Notes: generated by a model not told the origin, from the letters alone. 64,000 nucleotides of DNA from ZC4RG25 sp023428365 (GCA_050283925.1 JBNOAI010000004.1:124001-188000), one strand, 5' to 3'. Counted from the first letter of the stretch, positions 25,304 through 32,881 are shown. Made by a program: numbers and translations.

Positions 25304-26686
25304 ATGTTTCCCACCATCGCCCCGCCAATACCGGCTTTTCCGGTCGCTGCCCTCCAGGCAGTGCGACGGGCCCTGCCGCACCTGATGCTGGCAACGATCA
25401 CGGCCGGGTTGGCGGCTTTCGTGGCCCAGTCGTGGTTCACGCCTCGGTTCCAGGTCGACGCTGTCTTAACGGTTGGCGAATCATCCGATCGAGCGGCTGC
25501 GGTCGCCGGTCACGTTCGCGGGCTGTCGGCTCCGGAGTGGGTTCTGGCGGTGGCAAAAGAGCAGGATCTGCAACGCTGGCCGGATTTTAACGGCCGTACC
25601 GGCCTCCCAGGATTGCTCACGCAACTCGGTTTGATTCCACAAGCGCCGACGCAACCTGCTCTGAATACTGATGAAGGTTTGCTGTCTCGCGTTTATCGCC
25701 GACTCAACGTGGTTCCAGGTCATCAGGCGGGAACCATTGACGTCAGGGTGACGGCTTCCGATCCCGACCGAGCGGCAAGGTTCGTGAACCGTCTGATCGG
25801 GGCGTATTTGAATGGAATGTCCGTTTCCGCAGTTCCGGTGCAAGTTACCGTATGGGCTGAGGCGCCGGAGCGACCGATCTTTCCCCGCAAGGGCGCAACG
25901 GCTCTGGTAGGCATGGCCATTGTCCTGCTGTTGGGTCTGGCTGGGATCATCGCGCGAGAGGCGTTCCGTCGCGTCTTCCTGAAAGCCAAAACCGAAACTG
26001 CGAGCGCCGAGGTGATGGTATCGGACCAGCGTCCTGCCGCGCCGCGCTTTGTGAATCTCGACAACGTTCCGGCGACATCGGAGAAGCTGCTTTCGCTCGC
26101 CACGATGGATCAGGGTTTCCGGACCATCATATCGGGTGAGACCCGGCGCATCGATCCGAGCTTGGAAGCACTGCAGCTTGCGACCGAGCTCAGTCGGGCG
26201 GGACGTCGGGTGGTGCTGGTCCGTTGGGCTCTCGAAGGCGGGGATGTTATTGGCCGCGTGCTATCCGGCCAACAGGGCATCAACGACCTGATGCAGGGTG
26301 TGGCCACGTTCGAAGATATCATCAAACGACTGCCCGACTGTCAGGTCCACGGGATCGCGGCGGGTTCTCCAGCAACGGATCAGGCTGCGGTTCTGGACCC
26401 GGATCGGCTGAACCTCGTGCTCGATACGCTCGATGAAGTTTACGATCACATCGTCGTGGTCGCGCGCTACGCCGATGCTCAAGCTCTGTTCGTAGCGCTT
26501 GAAGGCCGCTTCGATGCCTGCGTGTCGGTTACGGATGAGCGCGAGGAGGAAGTTGGCGCGGACAGTCTCGAGTCCTTCCTGGGCTTCGAGGTCACCGACA
26601 TCGACATCGTCCACTTGCATCGCCCGGTACGGCCATTGAGCCGCCGCAGCCTGCACGTTCCGGCACCCCCGCCGCGCGTCGCCTGA
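25304..26686 (+). CDS. Wzz/BY-kinase-like polysaccharide protein with degenerate nucleotide site
   Basis: The 460-residue protein has the architecture of an exopolysaccharide co-polymerase: membrane segment at about 28-47, periplasmic Wzz-like part, second membrane segment at about 197-218 (TALVGMAIVLLLGLAGIIA) and a cytosolic domain. That domain aligns by eye with BY-kinases (GRRVVLVRW..., QGINDLMQGVATFEDII, HGIAAGSPATDQAAVLDPDRLNLVLDTLDEVYDHIVVVARY). However, the P-loop GxxxxGKS is absent, the Walker A' aspartates are replaced (VRWALEGG for IDxDxR) and Walker B has lost its Asp. No Tyr cluster ends the chain. It is probably an inactive pseudokinase that organises capsule or EPS assembly; no other polysaccharide gene is nearby. 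Confidence 0.7.
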   Translation: MFPTIAPPIPAFPVAALQAVRRALPHLMLATITAGLAAFVAQSWFTPRFQVDAVLTVGESSDRAAAVAGHVRGLSAPEWVLAVAKEQDLQRWPDFNGRTGLPGLLTQLGLIPQAPTQPALNTDEGLLSRVYRRLNVVPGHQAGTIDVRVTASDPDRAARFVNRLIGAYLNGMSVSAVPVQVTVWAEAPERPIFPRKGATALVGMAIVLLLGLAGIIAREAFRRVFLKAKTETASAEVMVSDQRPAAPRFVNLDNVPATSEKLLSLATMDQGFRTIISGETRRIDPSLEALQLATELSRAGRRVVLVRWALEGGDVIGRVLSGQQGINDLMQGVATFEDIIKRLPDCQVHGIAAGSPATDQAAVLDPDRLNLVLDTLDEVYDHIVVVARYADAQALFVALEGRFDACVSVTDEREEEVGADSLESFLGFEVTDIDIVHLHRPVRPLSRRSLHVPAPPPRVA

Positions 26687-26688
26687 CG

Positions 26689-26913
26689 CTAGCGCCGAGC
26701 TGGCAGCTCGTCATCCGGCCGCACCATCCACCGGATCAGCAGACCGGCTGGAATGACCCAAAGCAACCCGGCGATGACGTAGAACGATAGCTCGATCCAC
26801 TTGCTGTCGTTGACTTGCAGGACAATAGCCACCGCCATCGCAACCAGAGCGTAAAACGCCAGGAATGCCAGCAAGGCGACTGCGCCGATGAACTTGCGGG
26901 TCCGAATGGTCAT
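26689..26913 (-). CDS. DUF2842 two-helix membrane protein
   Basis: The 74-residue protein (ATG at 26913, MTIRTRKFIGAVALLAFLAFYAL) has two membrane helices at about 9-32 and 40-62 separated by NDSKWIELSFY, and a basic C-terminus, matching the DUF2842 family of alphaproteobacteria. These genes frequently neighbour COX15, as here (divergent), suggesting a link to cytochrome oxidase or the respiratory membrane; this is inference from context. The ribosome site is weak. It is convergent with the Wzz-like gene with only two bases between stop codons. Confidence 0.8.
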   Translation of the reverse strand: MTIRTRKFIGAVALLAFLAFYALVAMAVAIVLQVNDSKWIELSFYVIAGLLWVIPAGLLIRWMVRPDDELPARR

Positions 26914-27023
26914 CTCAAGGTCTTTCGCACGTCTCCAGGACACCGCGCGGTCACGGCGCATTGTCGGGCGGTACACCCGTTACTATCAGAAGATGCATCG
27001 GGTTTCGCAGGAAAGATCGTCCC

Positions 27024-28142
27024 ATGTCCGTAACGCAGGTGGCCCACGCAGCGCCGACGCCGCGCCAAACCGCCGCGGTGCGCGCATGGCTTTGGATCAT
27101 GGCCGCGCTGGTGTTCGCGATGATTATCGTCGGCGGCGCGACGCGGCTGACCGATTCCGGGCTTTCGATCACCGAATGGCAGCCGTTGCTCGGCGCGATT
27201 CCGCCGCTGAACGAGGCTGATTGGCACGCCGCTTTCGAAAAGTACCGGCAGATCCCGCAGTATCAGCAGGTGAACAAGGGAATGAGCTTGGGTGAGTTCC
27301 AGTTCATCTATTGGTGGGAGTGGGCGCATCGGTTCCTCGGCCGCTTCATCGGCGTCGCGTTTGCGCTGCCGCTCGTCTATTTCTGGGCGCGCGGCTATCT
27401 GCGCAAAGGACTGCCGCTGAAGCTTTCAGGGCTTCTGCTTCTCGGAGGTATTCAGGGCGGCATCGGCTGGTACATGGTCATGTCCGGCTTGGTCGGGCGG
27501 ATCGACGTCAGCCAGTACCGGCTGGCGCTGCATCTGACGGTTGCCATGCTGATTCTGGCGCTGATCGCCTGGATTGCGTTTGACCTCAGGCAGGACAACG
27601 ACAAGCCTGATCCGTTATTGCGGACGGCAACGTCGGGACAGAAGAAGCTTGCTGTCGGCGTGCTGGTCTTGATCCTCGTGCAGACGGTGCTCGGCGGGTT
27701 CGTAGCCGGTCTCAACGCGGGGCTGACCTACAACACTTGGCCGCTGATGGATGGCCACCTCATTCCCAGCGGGCTTGGAGCGTTGGAGCCCTGGTATCTC
27801 AATCTGTTCGAAAACATCACCACGGTGCAGTTCAATCACCGTGTCATGGCCTACATCATCTGTGCATTGGCCGTTGTGCAGACGATCTGGGTTGCGCGCA
27901 CGGCGGATGACGACCGACTGTCACGCTCAGCCACGGTGCTGATGGCTGCGATTTTCATACAGGCGGGTCTTGGCATCTGGACGCTGCTTGAAGTGGTGCC
28001 GCTGTCTCTCGGGCTTGCGCACCAGGGCTGGGCGGCCGTCGTTCTGGTCATTGCGGTCTGGCACACGCATCTGATGACGCGTGCGCCCAAAGCGATGACT
28101 GCGTCGGCGCCCGGTTATTCCGCCAAGCCGAGCATGAGCTGA
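27024..28142 (+). CDS. ctaA: Heme A synthase (COX15/CtaA)
   Basis: An integral membrane enzyme that hydroxylates heme O to heme A for aa3-type cytochrome oxidase. The 372 residues from the ATG at 27024 form eight membrane helices. Family marks: VGGATRLTDSGLSITEWQPL, WWEWAHRFLGRFIG, SQYRLALHLTVAM, VLGGFVAGLNAGLTYNTWPLMDG, FNHRVMAYI and LAHQGWAAVVL, in which the four conserved His ligands lie. AGGAAAG precedes the start. Its last 28 bases overlap the 3' end of convergent argC. A ctaB gene for heme O synthase is not in the window. Confidence 0.96.
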   Translation: MSVTQVAHAAPTPRQTAAVRAWLWIMAALVFAMIIVGGATRLTDSGLSITEWQPLLGAIPPLNEADWHAAFEKYRQIPQYQQVNKGMSLGEFQFIYWWEWAHRFLGRFIGVAFALPLVYFWARGYLRKGLPLKLSGLLLLGGIQGGIGWYMVMSGLVGRIDVSQYRLALHLTVAMLILALIAWIAFDLRQDNDKPDPLLRTATSGQKKLAVGVLVLILVQTVLGGFVAGLNAGLTYNTWPLMDGHLIPSGLGALEPWYLNLFENITTVQFNHRVMAYIICALAVVQTIWVARTADDDRLSRSATVLMAAIFIQAGLGIWTLLEVVPLSLGLAHQGWAAVVLVIAVWHTHLMTRAPKAMTASAPGYSAKPSMS

Positions 28143-29068
28143 ATGTTCTGGATCGCGGCTCCTGAAGCGCCTTTGCCGAGATTATCGAGACGGGCGACCA
28201 GTATTGCGTGACCGCGCGCGTCATTGCCGAACACGCGAAGTTCCAGCTTGTTGGTATCGTTCAGCGCCTCCGGCTCGATGCGCGCGCCTTTGGTGCTGGC
28301 GTCTGACGAAGGAATGACGCTGACTAGCTCCGACCCAGAGAAGTGCGCGGCCAGTGCTGCTTCCAGATCCGCAGACTTCGGCTTTCCGTTCAACGTATCG
28401 AGATGCACTGGAATGCTCACGAGCATGCCCTGCCGGAAGTTGCCGACGCTTGGCACGAAAATCGGCCGCCGCGTCAGCAGACCGTACGTCCCGATTTCTG
28501 GGATATGTTTGTGCTCAAGCCCTAAGCCGTAGAGCTCGAATGACGGCGCCTTGCCGGTTTCGAAATCGGCAATCATCGATTTGCCACCACCCGAGTAGCC
28601 CGACACGGCATTGATCGTCACCGGGTAGTCGGCCGGCATAATACCCGCAGTAACGAGAGGCCGGATCAGAGCGATCGCACCGGTTGGATAGCAGCCGGGA
28701 TTCGCGACGCGCCGCGCATCACGCACAGCCTGCTTCTGATCTGCAGTCATTTCCGGAAAGCCATACACCCAGCCCGACGCGACGCGATGGGCGGTCGATG
28801 CGTCGACAATGCGCGGGCCGCCGCCGGGGAGAGCATCGGCCATCGCAACCGTCTCCTTTGCCGCGTCGTCCGGCAGACAGAGCACGACGAGATCGGCTTC
28901 CGCCATCAGCGCGCGCTTCGCCGCCGGATCCTTGCGCATGTCCGGAGCAATGCTCATCAGCCGAACCGACGGCATGGCGCGAAGCTGCTCGGCGATACCG
29001 AGGCCGGTGGTTCCAGCCTCGCCATCGATGAACACGGAAGGTTTGGATGCGGTCTGTTGCGATGACAT
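28115..29068 (-). CDS. argC: N-acetyl-gamma-glutamyl-phosphate reductase, type 2
   Basis: Third step of arginine biosynthesis: NADPH-dependent reduction of N-acetylglutamyl phosphate to the semialdehyde. The 317-residue protein belongs to the short ArgC2 type, with GEAGTTGLGIAEQL (Rossmann turn), VVLCLPDDAAKE, VDASTAHR, catalytic Cys in ANPGCYPTGAI, and SGYSGGGKSMI. CGGAG lies nine bases before the ATG. Upstream (29108-29268) are a promoter, an Arg-rich leader ORF and a terminator that together look like an arginine-controlled attenuator. The 3' end overlaps ctaA by 28 bases tail to tail. In relatives argC often follows rpsI; here a cupin gene intervenes. Confidence 0.96.
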   Translation of the reverse strand: MSSQQTASKPSVFIDGEAGTTGLGIAEQLRAMPSVRLMSIAPDMRKDPAAKRALMAEADLVVLCLPDDAAKETVAMADALPGGGPRIVDASTAHRVASGWVYGFPEMTADQKQAVRDARRVANPGCYPTGAIALIRPLVTAGIMPADYPVTINAVSGYSGGGKSMIADFETGKAPSFELYGLGLEHKHIPEIGTYGLLTRRPIFVPSVGNFRQGMLVSIPVHLDTLNGKPKSADLEAALAAHFSGSELVSVIPSSDASTKGARIEPEALNDTNKLELRVFGNDARGHAILVARLDNLGKGASGAAIQNIQLMLGLAE

Positions 29069-29107
29069 GGGCAGGCTCCGAAGCGTCCCGAGAGTATGGC
29101 AGCGGGT

Positions 29108-29173
29108 AGAAAAAACAAAAGCCGCGCTAGGCTTGCGCGGCTTGCAGCAACGGCGGTCCTCAGGCAGCCGTCA
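29108..29173 (-). promoter_or_regulatory. Candidate attenuator (terminator/antiterminator) in the argC leader
   Basis: On the minus strand AAGCCGCGC (29142-29134), a 7-base loop and GCGCGGCTT (29126-29118) form a 9-bp stem followed by TTGTTTTTTC, a textbook intrinsic terminator about 45 bases before the argC start. The left arm extended upstream (GCAAGCCG) can instead pair with CGGCTGC (29170-29164), which begins right after the leader-ORF stop codon. That same CGGCT can also pair with AGCCG inside the leader ORF (codons 10-11). These are the mutually exclusive 1:2, 2:3 and 3:4 pairings of a classical attenuator. Confidence 0.65.
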
Positions 29174-29233
29174 TCGCATCCGCGAACGAACACGGCGACG
29201 TCGGCTTTGATCCTGGTTCACACCCTTCATCAT
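29171..29233 (-). CDS. Putative arginine leader peptide of argC (20 residues)
   Basis: ATG at 29233 to TGA at 29171 encodes MMKGVNQDQSRRRRVRSRMR. Seven of the last ten codons specify Arg (CGA, CGT, CGC, CGT, CGT, CGG, CGA). The codon run ends at the stop, three bases before the antiterminator arm. No ribosome site precedes the ATG, but the predicted transcription start coincides with it, so translation would be leaderless, as reported for the trp leader of Sinorhizobium meliloti. A ribosome stalling for charged tRNA-Arg would free the antiterminator and let transcription reach argC. The start and its expression are inferred, not shown. Confidence 0.6.
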   Translation of the reverse strand: MMKGVNQDQSRRRRVRSRMR

Positions 29234-29239
29234 GCGCGA

Positions 29240-29268
29240 CATATGAGGTACGCAGGATAGCCTGTCAA
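29240..29268 (-). promoter_or_regulatory. Promoter of the argC leader
   Basis: Minus strand TTGACA (29268-29263), 17-base spacer, CATATG (29245-29240). The -35 is perfect and the -10 weak. The predicted start is at or within a few bases of the leader ATG at 29233. Confidence 0.55.
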
Positions 29269-29311
29269 TCCGGGCGTATATCGCAAATTACCACCACGAG
29301 GGGATGCTGCG

Positions 29312-29782
29312 ATGACCAAGCCATCAGGTTTTGACGCTTTGTCTGTTCCGGAGAGCAACGCGACCAGCCTGCCGCCGCCACACCGCGATGCCAACATGCA
29401 ACGTTGGAACCGAAGGCTGGGCGATCATGCCGGGTTGCGCAATTTCGGGGTCAACCTCACGCGGATCGTGCCCGGCGGTCAGTCCTCCTATCGGCATTGG
29501 CACGCCAAGCAGGATGAATTCATCTACGTGCTGGAAGGAGAGGCCGTTCTTATTACGGAGGCCGGGGAAGAGGTGCTTCGACCTGGTATGTGCGCCGGCT
29601 TTCCCGCTGGTCACGCGAACGGTCATCAGTTCGTGAACCGGAGCGCGCAGGATGTCGTGTTGCTGGTCGTCGGTGACCGCACAACGAATGAAGTCGTAAC
29701 CTATCCGGATATCGACCTGCACGGCACCACCGACGCCGACGGTCATTACACCTTCACCCGGAAGGACGGCACGCCGCTTTGA
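29312..29782 (+). CDS. Cupin-domain protein
   Basis: The 156-residue protein has a single cupin barrel (about 45-125). Motif 1 is HWHAKQDEFIYVLEGEAVLITEAG (pieces), giving the His/His/Glu metal ligands, and motif 2 is PGMCAGFPAGHANGHQFVNRS with a further His. The C-terminal tail VVTYPDIDLHGTTDADGHYTF is found in a subfamily of small cupins, some annotated as transcriptional-regulator-like or sugar-isomerase-like; the substrate is unknown. GAGGGG precedes the ATG. It lies on the opposite strand between rpsI and argC, which are usually adjacent in relatives, so it may be an insertion there. Confidence 0.85.
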   Translation: MTKPSGFDALSVPESNATSLPPPHRDANMQRWNRRLGDHAGLRNFGVNLTRIVPGGQSSYRHWHAKQDEFIYVLEGEAVLITEAGEEVLRPGMCAGFPAGHANGHQFVNRSAQDVVLLVVGDRTTNEVVTYPDIDLHGTTDADGHYTFTRKDGTPL

Positions 29783-29797
29783 TGCCCATAAACAAAT

Positions 29798-29820
29798 ATC
29801 CCGGGCACGAGGCCCGGGAT
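29798..29820. repeat. ATCCCGGGC-N5-GCCCGGGAT palindrome, copy 2
   Basis: The stem is identical to that at 23828-23850, loop ACGAG. It lies between convergent cupin and rpsI stop codons. No T-run follows on either strand. Confidence 0.75.
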
Positions 29821-29851
29821 ACGAAAAGCAGATCGTTTGAACCGAAACGCT

Positions 29852-30334
29852 TTAGCGCTTCGAGAACTGGAAGCTACGGCGAGCTTTCATGCGGCCGTAC
29901 TTCTTACGCTCAACGGTACGGCTGTCGCGGGTCAGGAAGCCACCCTTCTTCAGCACGCTGCGCAGATCCGGCTCGAAGTAGGTCAGCGCCTTCGAGATGC
30001 CATGACGCACCGCGCCGGCCTGTCCGGAGAGACCGCCGCCAGCGACGGTTGCGATGATGTCGTACTGATCATCGCGCTTGGCTGCTCCGAGCGGCTGCTT
30101 CAGCAGCATCTGCAGGACCGGACGCGCAAAGTATTGCGAGAAGTCCTTGTTGTTGACTGTGATCTTGCCGTGGCCCGGCTTGATCCAGACGCGGGCGACC
30201 GCGTCCTTCCGCTTGCCGGTGGCATAGGCGCGGCCGAACTTGTCCAGCTTCTGGACGTGAACCGGGGCGTTGTCGGCTGCCTCAGACTTCAGCGAGCCGA
30301 GGTCCTCGAGGGACTTTGAAGTATCAATGGCCAT
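29852..30334 (-). CDS. rpsI: 30S ribosomal protein S9
   Basis: A 160-residue S9 with an N-terminal alphaproteobacterial extension of about 30 residues (MAIDTSKSLEDLGSLKSEAADN). It then has the core GRAYATGKRKDAVARVWIKPG and ITVNNKDF, GGGLSGQAGAVRHGISKAL, and the basic C-terminal tail DSRTVERKKYGRMKARRSFQFSKR (pieces), which ends in the invariant Arg contacting P-site tRNA. The gene follows rplM by five bases, the universal rplM-rpsI operon. Confidence 0.98.
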   Translation of the reverse strand: MAIDTSKSLEDLGSLKSEAADNAPVHVQKLDKFGRAYATGKRKDAVARVWIKPGHGKITVNNKDFSQYFARPVLQMLLKQPLGAAKRDDQYDIIATVAGGGLSGQAGAVRHGISKALTYFEPDLRSVLKKGGFLTRDSRTVERKKYGRMKARRSFQFSKR

Positions 30335-30339
30335 GATGA

Positions 30340-30801
30340 TCAGGCCCTCACATTCTTACGGTTGAGCTTGGCAACATCGAGCGCTTCCGGGTTCTGCGCC
30401 ATGTGAGGATGGTCGGGACCGGAATAGACTTTGAGGTTGCGCATCAGCTTGCGCTGCAGCGGGCCGCGGCTCAGCATGCGGCCAACAGCCAGTTCAATCA
30501 CGCGCTCAGGGAACTTGCCTTCCATGATCATGCGCGGCGTACGTTCCTTGATACCGCCCGGGTAGCCGGTGTGGCGGTAGTAGACCTTGTCTTCGTACTT
30601 GTTGCCGGTGAACACGGCCTTATCGGCGTTGACGACGATGATGTTGTCGCCCATGTCGACGTGCGGCGTGTAGGTCGGCTTATGCTTGCCTTTGAGGCGG
30701 GTGGCGATGAGAACCGCGAGACGTCCGACCACGAGGCCTTTTGCGTCGATCACGATCCACTTCTTCTCCACCTCGCCGGGCTTGGCGACGTAGGTCTTCA
30801 T
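30340..30801 (-). CDS. rplM: 50S ribosomal protein L13
   Basis: A 154-residue L13 from the ATG at 30801 (MKTYVAKPGEVEKKW). Core motifs: WIVIDAKGLVVGRLAVLIATRLKGKHKPTYTPH (pieces), GDNIIVVNADK, YRHTGYPGGIK and AVGRMLSRGPLQRKLMRNLKVYSGPDHPH (pieces). A GGAG-type site lies ten bases before the start. It is the first gene of the rplM-rpsI operon; a sigma70-like promoter is visible 57-85 bases upstream. Confidence 0.98.
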   Translation of the reverse strand: MKTYVAKPGEVEKKWIVIDAKGLVVGRLAVLIATRLKGKHKPTYTPHVDMGDNIIVVNADKAVFTGNKYEDKVYYRHTGYPGGIKERTPRMIMEGKFPERVIELAVGRMLSRGPLQRKLMRNLKVYSGPDHPHMAQNPEALDVAKLNRKNVRA

Positions 30802-30857
30802 AATGTGGCGCTCCAGGAAATTCCGAGCCGACCGATCAGCGGCCGACAATGCGTGGT

Positions 30858-30886
30858 TCCATATGCGAGTGCCGCGCTGTCGTCAA
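30858..30886 (-). promoter_or_regulatory. Sigma70-type promoter of rplM-rpsI
   Basis: Minus strand TTGACG (30886-30881), 17-base spacer, TATGGA (30863-30858). Directly upstream is the perfect palindrome TGCAATTAATTGCA (30890-30903) and an A/T-rich tract up to 30951 that could act as an UP element. Confidence 0.55.
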
Positions 30887-30951
30887 TAGTGCAATTAATT
30901 GCATCAAATAAAATTAAATGAAATCAATATCTTAAATATTAAGGTATTATA

Positions 30952-31401
30952 TTACCCGATTTTTGGCAGCGCGTAGGTGCCTGTGGCGTGCGCAACCATC
31001 TCGGAATTGCCCTCCGAATAGATCTCAATTTCAGCCACCGCCAGCCGTTTCCCTTGCTTGATGAGGCGGGTGTGGGCGATCAGATCGGCTCCGGCTTCCG
31101 GCCGCGACAGGAAATTGATGGTCATGTTGGTGGTGACCGCCGGCAGGGCGTCTTCTCCGAGTTGGGCCAGCAAAAGGGCATAGACGGAGAAATCGGCGAG
31201 CTTGAACATCGTCGGTCCGGAGACGGTTCCGCCGGGTCGGATCGAGCGCGGATCGCGCGGCATGCGCAGTCGCGCAGTCGACGGAGCGAGAAACTCGAGG
31301 GCGATGCGGCCGTTTCCTTCGTGCACCTGCGGGAAGTGCTCATCGACCAGTGCCGTGACCTGCTCGATGGAAAGCCGGGGACCTGTGGCTGTGGATACCA
31401 T
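30952..31401 (-). CDS. PaaI-family hotdog thioesterase
   Basis: The 149-residue single hotdog domain contains RPGGTVSGPTMFKLADFSVYALLL (pieces), where the Gly and Asp are typical of PaaI-type acyl-CoA thioesterases, then TTNMTINFLSRPEAGADLIA and VAHATGTYALP at the end. It should hydrolyse a small or aromatic acyl-CoA; the substrate is unknown. It starts at the ATG at 31401 and is divergent from a group containing a crotonase and a CoA-binding protein, a CoA-related neighbourhood. Confidence 0.87.
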   Translation of the reverse strand: MVSTATGPRLSIEQVTALVDEHFPQVHEGNGRIALEFLAPSTARLRMPRDPRSIRPGGTVSGPTMFKLADFSVYALLLAQLGEDALPAVTTNMTINFLSRPEAGADLIAHTRLIKQGKRLAVAEIEIYSEGNSEMVAHATGTYALPKIG

Positions 31402-31494
31402 TCTTAATCTTGTCCCGTTTCTGCTATCAATTCGCCGGTCCTGATTTCTAGCGTTGTTCTCGAATCAGGGAAATGCTCACAGAGGGAATTGGTC

Positions 31495-32019
31495 ATGAGA
31501 TCGGTGTTGTCGCGAATGGCGGGAGCAGTGACTGCACTGACCCTCGCAGTGGCTTTGACGTTTGGCCCGGTTGTCGCTCAGGACGCGGAGTTCAAGCAGA
31601 TCAAGCTTACGGAAAAGCAGGTTCAGTCGTTCATCTCGGCGCAGAACGCCTTGAATGAAATTGCAAATAAGCTTCAGGGGGCCTCCGACGGTCCGGACAC
31701 CAAGCTGCAGGCGGAGCTCGAGGCACTGGCTAAGAAAAGCGGTTTTGCCAACTTCGAAGAGATGGACGACGTCGCGGCCAATATCTCGATGGTGATTGCC
31801 GGCATCGATCCGAAGTCGGGCGACTACACCGACCCGGTCGAGGCGATCAAAAAGGAGATCGAAGACATCAAGGCCGACAAGTCGATCCCCGATAAGGACA
31901 AGAAGCAGATGCTCGAGGAGATGCAGGAGGCACTGGATTCGACGCCGCCGCTCAAATTCCCCGAGAACATCGAGCTGGTGAAGAAGCATCGCGCCGACAT
32001 CGAGAAGGTCCTACAATAG
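31495..32019 (+). CDS. Secreted helical protein, unknown function
   Basis: I do not recognise a defined family. From the ATG at 31495, seven bases after AGAGGGA, the 174-residue protein has a signal peptide (MRSVLSRMAGAVTALTLAVALTFGPVVAQ) and a mature, highly charged helical chain. It starts FKQIKLTEKQVQSFISAQNALNEIANKLQ and includes an acidic/lysine-rich stretch DPVEAIKKEIEDIKADKSIPDKDKKQMLEEMQEAL (each quoted in part). The tail VKKHRADIEKVLQ is conserved in similar Hyphomicrobiales proteins that I have seen only as hypothetical. It is likely periplasmic and is the first gene of a four-gene run. Confidence 0.75.
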   Translation: MRSVLSRMAGAVTALTLAVALTFGPVVAQDAEFKQIKLTEKQVQSFISAQNALNEIANKLQGASDGPDTKLQAELEALAKKSGFANFEEMDDVAANISMVIAGIDPKSGDYTDPVEAIKKEIEDIKADKSIPDKDKKQMLEEMQEALDSTPPLKFPENIELVKKHRADIEKVLQ

Positions 32020-32046
32020 ACCTGAGGGTCGCTTTCGGCCCGGCTC

Positions 32047-32877
32047 ATGGGAATTGCCATGCAGGATCGGGTCATATCGCGTGCCGTTGAAGCGGGCTTG
32101 AGGCTGGAGCGTCGGGATCACGTCATGATCCTGACGCTTGATCGGCCACAGGCCCGCAATGGTTTGTCGCTGGCGTTGATGCAAGCGATGAGCGAAGCGA
32201 TCATCGAAATTTCCGATGATCGCGATGTTTCTGCTGCCGTTCTGGCCGCCAACGGCCCGGCCTTCTGTGCGGGACATGATCTGAAGGAGCTGACCGCGCA
32301 TCGCAGCGATGCTGATGGCGGCAGGGGCTTCTACGAAACGGCGATGACCACCTGTGCGACGTTGATGCAGGCGATCCTGGCCTCGCCAAAGCCATTCATT
32401 GCTGCCGTGCAGGGAACCGCGACCGCCGCAGGCTGTCAGCTCGTTGCGACGTGCGATCTCGCGGTGGCCGCCGACGAGGCGCAGTTCGCGACCCCCGGCG
32501 TCAACATCGGTCTGTTCTGCTCGACGCCGATGGTGGCGCTGACACGAAATATCCCGCGTAAGCGCGCCATGGAGATGCTGCTGCTCGGTGATCTGGTGTC
32601 CGCGTCGGACGCCGCCGCTTACGGTTTGATCAACCGCGTGGTTTCGCGTGATCAGGTGCTTGATGAAGCTCTGGCCCTCGCCAACCAGATTGCGTCCAAG
32701 TCGCCGCTGACTGTCGCCATCGGCAAGGAGACATTCTATCGGCAGGCCGAGATGCCAGTTGCCGAGGCCTACCGTTACGCCGCCGACGTCATGGTGCGCA
32801 ATATGATGGCGCGCGACGCTGAGGAGGGGATTGGCGCTTTCCTCGAAAAGCGGAAGCCGGATTGGAAAGGGTGCTGA
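32047..32877 (+). CDS. Enoyl-CoA hydratase/isomerase-family protein, ECHDC3-like
   Basis: The 276-residue crotonase-fold protein has the two oxyanion-hole segments AFCAGHDLKEL and GTATAAGCQLVATCDLAVAAD, followed by FATPGVNIGLFCSTPMVALTR. In classic enoyl-CoA hydratase a catalytic Glu sits in the PE(I/V) position of that segment; here it is PGV, and the GLFCSTP stretch matches the ECHDC3 subgroup. It may therefore not be a true hydratase. Two in-frame ATGs exist (32047 and 32059); GGGA between them could serve the second. It lies 27 bases after the secreted-protein gene and four bases before the VOC gene. Confidence 0.85.
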   Translation: MGIAMQDRVISRAVEAGLRLERRDHVMILTLDRPQARNGLSLALMQAMSEAIIEISDDRDVSAAVLAANGPAFCAGHDLKELTAHRSDADGGRGFYETAMTTCATLMQAILASPKPFIAAVQGTATAAGCQLVATCDLAVAADEAQFATPGVNIGLFCSTPMVALTRNIPRKRAMEMLLLGDLVSASDAAAYGLINRVVSRDQVLDEALALANQIASKSPLTVAIGKETFYRQAEMPVAEAYRYAADVMVRNMMARDAEEGIGAFLEKRKPDWKGC

Positions 32878-32881
32878 GCAC

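Noticed and set aside
29111..29144. Reading the argC-leader hairpin as the distal terminator of rplM-rpsI
   Set aside because: It is about 700 bases beyond rpsI with an opposing gene between, and a separate promoter lies just upstream, so a leader attenuator explains it better. Dual use cannot be excluded.
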